In this document: in pieces, positions 1 to 5,118 of the stretch
How positions within the stretch are numbered: the stretch's first letter is position 1
Layout of the letters: every line of letters starts with the position of its first letter
Origin: Promicromonosporaceae bacterium
Lineage (GTDB): Bacteria > Actinomycetota > Actinomycetes > Actinomycetales > Cellulomonadaceae
Reading direction: 5' to 3'
DNA length: 5,118 nt
Assembly: GCA_009780755.1 (NCBI GenBank)
Contig: WQZL01000172.1
Span: forward strand, 1-5,118
Program-made: the position numbers and the translations under genes
Notes under the pieces: generated by a model
Told to the model about the DNA's origin: nothing
Databases searched by the model: none
The model's input: only the letters and a program-made list of their open reading frames with translations

Positions 1-897
1 CAGCGCGGCAAACACGGCCTCCACCTGGTAGTGGTGGCCGGGCTTGTCCCCGCGATGGTGCGCGAAGTTGTCGCCCGTGGCCGCGTCCTTACCCAGCGAG
101 ATGCCGGAGCATTTCGAATCGCGGATTACGTTGTCCTCAATGATCCACCCCTTAGCCCAGCCGGGGCCGATCAGGCCGGGCTGGTCACCGGTGGGCGGCG
201 CCCACGGGGTGGCGGCGTGGGCCAGCTCGAAACCGCGTACGGTCACGTAGTCGCGGCCCGGCCCCTCGGGGGAGAACACACACTTGCGAACGTTGATCTC
301 CACCAGCGACTCGTTTGGGTTGGCTGCCTGGAAGTTGGCCCAGATCGTCGTGGTTTCCTCGCCCAGCTCGGCGTACCAGCGGTAGCGCGTCTGCTCCGGG
401 TCGAGCACGGGGACGGTGCGGCCGGTCCAATCGTCAACGTGTTCTGCACGAACGGGCGGGGCGGTCAGCTCCGCGCGGCTATCTGCCTCATAGCCGGCGC
501 GGCCATCGAGGTAGACCTCTCCAAGATGCCGCACGGGGTGCTTGGGGCGCACCAGCCAGTCGCCGTCGAGGGGGATGGCGAAGGGATTCCAGTCGCCGAA
601 CAGGGCGTTCGGCACCTCGGCCCGCCAGATGCCGCCGCCTTCTGGTTTCCAGCCGATAACCCGTTCCGAACCCTTGATGATGACGTACTCACCCGGCGCA
701 GCCGCGTAGGTGATGCGGCATAGCGCGGAGCGGCCACCGCGGGCGGGCTTTACCCACTCGCGGTAAACGCCTGCGTGCACCAGCACGGTGTCACCGGGCT
801 GGGCGAGCCGAGCGGCGCGGCCGATGGTGCGCAACGGCGCGGCCTCGGTGCCCGCCGCTAGATCGGAGCCGGTGGTGGCTACGTGAATGGTGTTCAT
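1..897 (-). CDS. GH120 family beta-xylosidase, N-terminal 299 residues (partial, runs off left edge)
   Basis: Probably removes beta-linked xylose from the non-reducing end of short xylo-oligosaccharides or xylose-decorated glycans. Reading back from the ATG at 897 gives 299 codons without a stop, open to the window edge. Residues 4-48 (IHVATTGSD, then PLRTIGRAA, GDTVLVHAGVYREWV) are the usual opening of a right-handed parallel beta-helix protein. Further on are IKGSERV (74-80), DWNPF (102-106), HLGEVYLDG (124-132), YAELGEETTTIWANFQ (175-190), and ATPWAPPT (229-236) followed by DQPGLIGP and GWIIEDN (238-256). I recognise this series from GH120 enzymes such as Thermoanaerobacterium XylC; that match is from memory, not from an alignment. 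The family is about 640 residues long and its catalytic Asp and Glu lie in the second half, outside the window, so activity cannot be judged. There is no signal peptide, so it is probably cytoplasmic. It is the third gene of the operon, 12 bases after the previous stop. Confidence 0.9.
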   Translation of the reverse strand, partial: MNTIHVATTGSDLAAGTEAAPLRTIGRAARLAQPGDTVLVHAGVYREWVKPARGGRSALCRITYAAAPGEYVIIKGSERVIGWKPEGGGIWRAEVPNALFGDWNPFAIPLDGDWLVRPKHPVRHLGEVYLDGRAGYEADSRAELTAPPVRAEHVDDWTGRTVPVLDPEQTRYRWYAELGEETTTIWANFQAANPNESLVEINVRKCVFSPEGPGRDYVTVRGFELAHAATPWAPPTGDQPGLIGPGWAKGWIIEDNVIRDSKCSGISLGKDAATGDNFAHHRGDKPGHHYQVEAVFAAL

Positions 898-901
898 CGA
901 T

Positions 902-906
902 ACCTC
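902..906 (-). promoter_or_regulatory. Ribosome binding site of the GH120 gene
   Basis: GAGGT on the minus strand lies in the 12-base gap between the TAG stop of the upstream gene (912-910) and the ATG at 897, with a short spacer before the start. It supports the ATG at 897, which also matches where GH120 proteins normally begin. The gap is too short for a separate promoter, so the gene is probably co-transcribed with the one before it. Confidence 0.7.
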
Positions 907-909
907 GAA

Positions 910-3054
910 CTAGTGAAGTTGCGGCAGTGGCCCTGAGTGGGCGAGCGCCTGCTCGCAGCCGAGCAGCGTCACCCCTACGCACCAGGCGTGGGAGAGGGTG
1001 AGTAGCATCCCCTTCGGCTGGAAGCATTCGGTTTGGTAGTAGCGCTCGGAGACCATGCCCCGATAGGCGCCGAAATCGCCGTCGCGCCGGGCGATGAATT
1101 GCCGGTGGCAGTCAAGCGTCTCTAGGGCGCGCAGCGCGTAGTACGGGTCGTCGAGCGCGCGCGATAGGTCGAGCATCTCGCGCATGCAGATCAGCCCGTA
1201 GTTCGCCAGGTGCTGGTTTGATGGCGATGCTTGGTCGCTGCCTCGGGTAGAGAACCGGTAGGCGCCCAACAGCGTGTGCGGGTGGAAGTCAACGTCGTAG
1301 GTGTAGCGGAAGGTGAGCAGCCAGTCCGCCGCGTGGCGGGCCAGGTCTAGCCAGCACCTCTTCCCGTCAAGCCGGTGCAGCGCCAGATAGGCCATTACCG
1401 CCGCGTAGCCATCTTCCGAGGTGGGGGCCAGGTCAACATCCTCTGGGGCGCCGTGGATGTATTCGCGCTCCACGTACTGCGCGTAGTGTTCTCCGGCGCG
1501 AACGGCAGCAAGAAGCCACAGTTCGCCCTGCTCCAGCGTCTCCGACAGACCGCCCTCGACGGCCTCGACGAAGGCGGGAATCCAGGCCAGCCCGGCCGCG
1601 CCCCGCCACTGCAATACCTCGCCGGTTTCGGCGTGATGAATTGCGCCCAGGTTGCCGTCTGCTCGCTGCCGCCTAGCCAGCACATCCAGGTTGGAACGCA
1701 GCGCGGCAAGCCACTGCGGATGCTCGCGGCCCGCTTCCCCTTCGGCGACGATGGCCCGCGCCAAAAAGTGGGCGGCCTCGCCGAGAGTGCGGGCGTGCAG
1801 GCCGCGCTTGATATGCGTCCACGACTGGGTCCAACCGGAGTCGCGATACCAGGCACCCCAGAAGGTGCCCGATGGCGCGAGTTCTTCCGTGCAGAAGTCG
1901 ATCACCCTTGTGGCCGCTGCGGTTGCCGCGTCGTTTCCCGCCCGCAGACCGTGGACCAGCAGCGCGTAGGCCCAAGGTATGCCGGACACCCAACCGATGT
2001 GCATGGCCTGACGATCCACCGGCTTGCCGTCCACGTCGATACCCCGGTCGAAACCGATGGTTTCCAACAGCACGCCGGGGTCGGGATCGTAGTGCCAATC
2101 CAGCAGGCCGACGGCGGTCAGTTCGGCAGCCTCGGCGATATTCACCCAGGCCGCAGGCTGGCGCCTGGCGGCGGTGGTTTCCCAGAGTTCGCGCAGGATG
2201 GGCGCGTAGGCGTGCCGGTCGGTGCCGAGCCGATGCAGGGTGACATCCAGCGAAACCGGAACGCCCGGGGTCAGCCGGTGCGTGGCCCGAAGCGGCGGCT
2301 TGGCCTCGGCGGAGCCGTAGTAGGTGACCGGAGCCTCGCGGTAGGGGGCGATAACGTGCACCGTGGCGGTGTCGTCCTGGTGAGCCAGGCCGATGCCGGT
2401 GGGGCCAAGCTCGCTCAGTTCTGCGACGCCGAGGCCCACGCCGTCGTTGTCACCCCAGGTGCAGGAAAGCGGGGTGGCCGCGCGATCCGAACGAAACGAC
2501 CACTGATCGCTAACCAGGCCCTGCGGGTTGTCGCCGTTGATCTCAAAGCGGGGGAATAGCCGGTCACAGTCGGCGGGTCGGTTCTCGCCGTAGAAGAGGC
2601 CGGGGATTAACCACCAGGGGTCGGTGGCCAAAACGGATGCCTCCACCTGAAGATTGATCTCAACCGGAACCGCGAGCGCCTCAACCGTGATGTAAATCGC
2701 GTCATTCTGTGCGGCGGGGGCGCAGTTACCGGTTGCTATTGGGCCTGGGTCCTGCGACTGCGCTCCTTCGTCGCTCCGCGCAGGATGACGTGGGAGGGAG
2801 TCAACAACCGCGAGGTGACGCGACGAGAGGTCGGTTTCGGGGTGGCTAGGGACAAGGCGGTCGGTCCCCCCAGAACTGGCCGTTGGAGCGAGGGTGATCC
2901 GAACCGCGACCGGGGCGCCTGGCTCCGGTTCAACTACGCCTGTCCAGCCGACCCCGGCGGGGTCCGGCGCTGCGGACTCGGCCAGGGTTACCGGGTGGCG
3001 CTGGCCATTGGCGCCGATGATGGCGACGCCGACTCCCGCTGGGAGGTCGGTCAC
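910..3054 (-). CDS. Unassigned 714-residue putative glycoside hydrolase (beta-rich N-terminus, helical barrel-like C-terminus)
   Basis: I do not recognise a named family. Residues 1-55 and about 119-280 alternate in a beta-strand pattern and include the aromatic segment WWLIPGLFYGEN (147-158). Residues about 290-705 look like repeated amphipathic helices with conserved-looking loops, as in (alpha/alpha)-barrel sugar enzymes: HIGWVSGIPWAY (352-363), GTFWGAWYRDSGW (396-408), RQRADGNLG (462-470), TSEDGY (545-550), SNQHLANYG (612-620) and CFQPKGMLLTLSHAW (677-691). Acidic residues such as D405, E547 and D548 could be catalytic, but this is only a guess. There is no signal peptide or membrane segment. 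The start is GTG at 3054, overlapping the GH38 stop as GTGA and preceded by a strong ribosome binding site; no later ATG precedes residue 351, which supports the early start. Residues 89-118 are encoded by palindromic repeat DNA, and residues about 56-88 are low-complexity linker. Its place between GH38 and GH120 genes suggests a glycan-degrading role. That the ORF is real is well supported; its function is not. Confidence 0.88.
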   Translation of the reverse strand: MTDLPAGVGVAIIGANGQRHPVTLAESAAPDPAGVGWTGVVEPEPGAPVAVRITLAPTASSGGTDRLVPSHPETDLSSRHLAVVDSLPRHPARSDEGAQSQDPGPIATGNCAPAAQNDAIYITVEALAVPVEINLQVEASVLATDPWWLIPGLFYGENRPADCDRLFPRFEINGDNPQGLVSDQWSFRSDRAATPLSCTWGDNDGVGLGVAELSELGPTGIGLAHQDDTATVHVIAPYREAPVTYYGSAEAKPPLRATHRLTPGVPVSLDVTLHRLGTDRHAYAPILRELWETTAARRQPAAWVNIAEAAELTAVGLLDWHYDPDPGVLLETIGFDRGIDVDGKPVDRQAMHIGWVSGIPWAYALLVHGLRAGNDAATAAATRVIDFCTEELAPSGTFWGAWYRDSGWTQSWTHIKRGLHARTLGEAAHFLARAIVAEGEAGREHPQWLAALRSNLDVLARRQRADGNLGAIHHAETGEVLQWRGAAGLAWIPAFVEAVEGGLSETLEQGELWLLAAVRAGEHYAQYVEREYIHGAPEDVDLAPTSEDGYAAVMAYLALHRLDGKRCWLDLARHAADWLLTFRYTYDVDFHPHTLLGAYRFSTRGSDQASPSNQHLANYGLICMREMLDLSRALDDPYYALRALETLDCHRQFIARRDGDFGAYRGMVSERYYQTECFQPKGMLLTLSHAWCVGVTLLGCEQALAHSGPLPQLH
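2701..2727 (+). repeat. Degenerate palindromic repeat arm (unit D)
   Basis: The plus strand shares GTCATTCTG (2701-2709) and GCGCAGTT (2720-2727) with the clear unit at 3084. The two blocks are 10 bases apart here and 9 there, and the middle has diverged. It faces the intact unit at 2743-2789, giving the same inward-facing order as the pair at 3084-3197. In the gene it encodes AQND (residues 115-118), matching TQND in the GH38 tail. The similarity is short, so this could be partly chance. Confidence 0.45.
2743..2789 (-). repeat. 47-base palindromic repeat unit inside the 714-residue gene (unit A)
   Basis: On the minus strand it begins GTCATCCTGCGCGGAGCG and ends CGCAGGACCCAGGC. The other clear unit (3084-3130, opposite strand) has the same 47-base length and nearly the same ends. 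TCCTGCG (2750-2756) and CGCAGGA (2779-2785) are inverted repeats within it, so it can fold alone. It is read in frame and encodes residues 89-104, including PARSDEG and QSQDPG, with no stop or frameshift in the host gene. Confidence 0.8.
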
Positions 3055-5118
3055 GGCTCCTCCCCGCCGGGCGCCAACTCCCCGTCATTCTGGGTGAAGG
3101 AGCGCAGTTCCGAAGTCGCAGAACCCAGGCAGGTCGGCTGGTCACCTGGGGCTGGGTTCTGCGACTCCGCTTCACCTCGCGCAAAGCGATGCGAGACGTG
3201 GTCGGCGACCTGAGCGAGCGGGGGCGGGTTGGCGCCCTCCCTCTCGATCAGGTTCACCTCGACCACCGGGAGCGCCGGGTTGGCGGGCACCCGGAAGGTG
3301 CGAATCTCTGCGGGGCCGAAGGTGGCCGCGAACCCTCGGTGGCCCGCCGTCAAGGGCAGCGCGATGCGAACTTGGGTGTTCCCGGCTCGTCCGCTCGCCT
3401 CGACGGCGCGCACGATCAGGTCGTCGTCACCGTCTTCGGCCCCTTTGATTGCCGTGACCAGCACTTGGCCTGGCCCGTCGGTTTCCACCGAAAGGTAGGA
3501 GCGTGAGCCGGGTAGCGGGCCGTCGTGGAATGATTCGAGTTGGGCGCGCGGGTTGCTCCCAAGCAGCGCGGCCCGGCGGGTGGCGTCGGCGGCATCTAGC
3601 GGCCCAACGTGCGGCAGCAGTTGGTAGCTCCACTTCTGGATGCCTTGATCCTGGAAGGAGTACAGACCCTCGGGGTCGAGTTCGCGCGGGTCGTGCCACG
3701 AGTAGACCGGGCTGCGCACGGCGGTGATGCCCAGGCTTGGGGTTAGGCCCGGCGTGGGCGAGTCGGCGGGGGAGACGTCGTAGCCGTGCTTTGCATTGTT
3801 GATTACCGTCAGACCAGCGACGTGGCCGTCGATGGTGCCGGTCAGGTCTATCCATGACTGGCCCGGCTCTTCGGCGCCGTCCACTGGCCGCTCCTGGTGG
3901 CCAAACGGAATCTCGTAGGTGCCGGTAACGTCGGTTAGGGCGGTGGGGAAGCGCAGCTTCATCAGGTGCGCCTCTTCCCGCCAGTCGATGGTGATATTGC
4001 AGGTCAGCGCGTCCGCATCGTGGCCGAGTAGGAACTCCTCGATCACAATGGAGCGACCCCAGGCGCGTTCGATGCGGATGGATGCCCGCAGTTCGCCGCC
4101 GGGGCGCGCCAGGATGCGGGTCGTGGTCATGCTTGCGCCAGCTCCGGCATAGGAAATGACTCGGTGCCCCCAGGTGTCGGTGGGGTCGGCGGAAATCTGA
4201 ATGTGTTCACCGACGGCCCCGGCCACCACATCTACTCCGGATTCCTTGTGCAGCAGCGAGGTAAGCCAACCGGTTTTCGTATCGAAGGTGGCCCGCAGAT
4301 ATTGGTTTTCCAGCAGCGCTCGCTCGGAGGTTACCTCGGCCATCACCGGTCGGGGCGCATCGGCTTTACTTCCATCAGCGGTGAGCGACCAGGGCAGCGC
4401 CGGGGATGCCTGGCCGCCGATCAGGCGGTACAGGCGGTAGCCAAGGGCGGGCAGGGAGGCGCGGAAGGCGACGGCGCCGCGCCCCTTGTCGTCGGTGGTG
4501 GCCGTCGATTGCACGCGCTGCGATGGCGTCTGCCGCCCCTCGGCATCGACGACGTGAACGCCGGTGGGTTGGACGCCGTACTGCATCTCGATGTCGGCCT
4601 CCACCGGGAAGGGGTGCGGGTTGAACACCAGCACCGGCTGTGTGGCCGGGTCAAGCGGAATGTTCACCTGCCGCGCGATGGTGTTGTGTGCGCGGGTGAT
4701 GATCCGCTTGGCGATGGCGACGGCCTCTCCGAGCTGATCGCGGGCGTCATCGTAGGCCGACTCGATGGCCGAGCCGGGCAGGGTGTCATGGAACTGGTTG
4801 AAGCAGATCTGCTCCCAGGCGTGCCGCAGTTCGTCGGTGGGGTAGGGCAGGCCGTACTCGCGGGCGACGACGGCGGCCCACCGTTCGGCGTTCAGCACGT
4901 TGTGCTGGGCGCGGCGAATCCACTGCTTGATGCCGGAGTGGGCCGAATAGCAGCCGGGAGCGTGATGTTGCAGGTCGTCGGCGCGCACCGGCAGCGCGGC
5001 CAGACCATCTGAGCCGAGTTCTGCGGCAAAGTCGTCGAAGAACTGACGTGGATCGGATAACACCAGGCGCCCGTAGGAACCCATCGTGTCGAAGCGTTGG
5101 ATGGAGTCAATGTTGGCC
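3051..5118 (-). CDS. GH38 alpha-mannosidase (partial, N-terminal catalytic part beyond right edge)
   Basis: Hydrolyses alpha-linked mannose from the non-reducing end of glycans by a zinc-dependent retaining mechanism. The frame is open to the right edge (ANIDSIQRFDT before the internal Met at 5084), so that Met is not the start. Numbering from it: DDLQHHAPGCYSAHSGIKQW (36-55) and ICFNQFHDTLPGSAI (93-107) are the GH38 middle-domain signature, and H99 corresponds to the family's zinc-binding His. The C-terminal beta domain follows: VFNPHPFPVEADI (153-165), NQYLRATFDTKTGWLTSL (260-277), LGITAVRSPVYSWHDP (451-466), SYQLLPHVG (486-494), and EIRTFRVP (593-600) with VVEVNLIE (607-614), where such proteins normally end. 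The Asp nucleophile lies outside the window. Residues about 630-667 are encoded by palindromic repeat DNA, so the last 60 or so residues are probably not original enzyme. It is the first visible gene of the operon; its TGA overlaps the next gene's GTG. Confidence 0.95.
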   Translation of the reverse strand, partial: ANIDSIQRFDTMGSYGRLVLSDPRQFFDDFAAELGSDGLAALPVRADDLQHHAPGCYSAHSGIKQWIRRAQHNVLNAERWAAVVAREYGLPYPTDELRHAWEQICFNQFHDTLPGSAIESAYDDARDQLGEAVAIAKRIITRAHNTIARQVNIPLDPATQPVLVFNPHPFPVEADIEMQYGVQPTGVHVVDAEGRQTPSQRVQSTATTDDKGRGAVAFRASLPALGYRLYRLIGGQASPALPWSLTADGSKADAPRPVMAEVTSERALLENQYLRATFDTKTGWLTSLLHKESGVDVVAGAVGEHIQISADPTDTWGHRVISYAGAGASMTTTRILARPGGELRASIRIERAWGRSIVIEEFLLGHDADALTCNITIDWREEAHLMKLRFPTALTDVTGTYEIPFGHQERPVDGAEEPGQSWIDLTGTIDGHVAGLTVINNAKHGYDVSPADSPTPGLTPSLGITAVRSPVYSWHDPRELDPEGLYSFQDQGIQKWSYQLLPHVGPLDAADATRRAALLGSNPRAQLESFHDGPLPGSRSYLSVETDGPGQVLVTAIKGAEDGDDDLIVRAVEASGRAGNTQVRIALPLTAGHRGFAATFGPAEIRTFRVPANPALPVVEVNLIEREGANPPPLAQVADHVSHRFARGEAESQNPAPGDQPTCLGSATSELRSFTQNDGELAPGGEEP
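3057..3065 (-). promoter_or_regulatory. Ribosome binding site of the 714-residue gene, inside the GH38 gene end
   Basis: The minus strand reads GGGGAGGAG just before the GTG at 3054. GGGGAG (3065-3060) sits five bases from the start. With the GTGA stop-start overlap this points to translational coupling, and it supports GTG as the start although no ATG is available. Confidence 0.7.
3084..3130 (+). repeat. 47-base palindromic repeat unit in the GH38 gene tail (unit B)
   Basis: The plus strand begins GTCATTCTGGGTGAAGGAGC and ends AGTCGCAGAACCCAGGC. Compared base by base without gaps it matches 34 of 47 positions of unit A (2743-2789, other strand), and the last 17 bases differ at one position only. 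It is read backwards in the GH38 frame and encodes residues up to D667, including ELRSFTQND. CTGGGT (3090-3095) and ACCCAG (3123-3128) are inverted repeats within the unit. Confidence 0.8.
3114..3166. repeat. Long imperfect hairpin formed by two facing repeat units
   Basis: AGTCGCAGAACCCAG (3114-3128) and CTGGGTTCTGCGACT (3152-3166) are perfect 15-base inverted repeats. Inside them CAGGT (3130-3134) pairs with ACCTG (3144-3148), leaving a nine-base loop and a small internal bulge. The transcript could fold into a very stable hairpin about 60 bases before the start of the 714-residue gene. Because it lies within GH38 coding sequence and has no T-run, it is unlikely to be a classical terminator; it may affect mRNA stability or coupling. 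Confidence 0.85.
3151..3197 (-). repeat. Palindromic repeat unit, diverged outer end, in the GH38 gene tail (unit C)
   Basis: On the minus strand the unit ends GAAGCGGAGTCGCAGAACCC, sharing its inner 15 bases exactly with unit B, which it faces. Its outer end begins GTCTCGCATCGC rather than the GTCAT(T/C)CTG of the other units, so that end is diverged or its boundary is uncertain. In the GH38 frame it encodes about residues 630-645, including ARGEAESQNP, which resembles ARSDEGAQSQDP encoded by unit A in the next gene. Confidence 0.7.

Noticed and set aside
31..723. 230-codon open frame on the plus strand
   Set aside because: It is antisense to the GH120 gene, whose minus-strand translation matches the family throughout.
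1375..2559. 394-codon open frame on the plus strand
   Set aside because: It lies wholly opposite the 714-residue gene, and its translation is Gly/Arg/Val-rich with no recognisable domain. Long antisense frames are common in GC-rich coding DNA.
3114..3166. Rho-independent terminator between GH38 and the next gene
   Set aside because: The stem is strong but it lies within coding sequence, has no T-run on either strand, and the next gene is coupled by a 4-base overlap.
2701..3197. CRISPR array or insertion sequence
   Set aside because: The repeats are few, in alternating orientation and without regular spacers, and there is no transposase gene or target duplication that I can see.
2785..3213. 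Plus-strand open frame spanning the junction of the two genes and the repeats
   Set aside because: It has no domain-like sequence. The minus-strand genes, ribosome binding site and GTGA overlap explain the region.
4164..5012. 282-codon open frame on the plus strand
   Set aside because: It is antisense to conserved GH38 sequence, which has clear family motifs; this translation has none.

Overview
The window is GC-rich and densely coded. Three genes lie on the minus strand with almost no space between them. The base composition, GTG start, purine-rich ribosome binding sites and tight packing suggest a high-GC bacterium, most likely an actinomycete. No rRNA, tRNA or other lineage marker is present, so this placement is an inference and I do not name a genus.

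In transcription order (right to left) the layout is: (1) positions 5118-3051, most of a family GH38 alpha-mannosidase whose N-terminal catalytic part lies beyond the right edge; (2) positions 3054-910, a 714-residue protein with an N-terminal beta-rich part and a helical, aromatic-rich C-terminal part that resembles (alpha/alpha)-barrel carbohydrate enzymes, but which I cannot assign to a known family; (3) positions 897-1, the first 299 residues of a family GH120 beta-xylosidase that continues beyond the left edge. Genes 1 and 2 overlap by 4 bases (GTGA). Genes 2 and 3 are 12 bases apart. They almost certainly form one operon. No signal peptide is visible on the two proteins whose starts are in the window, so they probably act in the cytoplasm on imported oligosaccharides. 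Together, an alpha-mannosidase, a beta-xylosidase and an unassigned putative glycosidase suggest breakdown of a glycan containing both mannose and xylose.

The most unusual feature is a set of short palindromic repeat units, about 47 bases each, that lie inside the coding sequences. Two units (3084-3130 and about 3151-3197) face each other and form a long hairpin; they encode almost the whole C-terminal tail of the GH38 protein. Another unit (2743-2789), with a weaker partial partner (about 2701-2727), lies inside the N-terminal part of the 714-residue protein. In both genes the units are read in the same frame without stops, giving the related peptides ESQNPAP and QSQDPGP on one side and TQND and AQND on the other. 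This resembles protein-coding palindromic elements such as those described in Rickettsia.

No stretch over 300 bases lacks a gene. The operon promoter and terminator are outside the window, and no plus-strand gene is credible.
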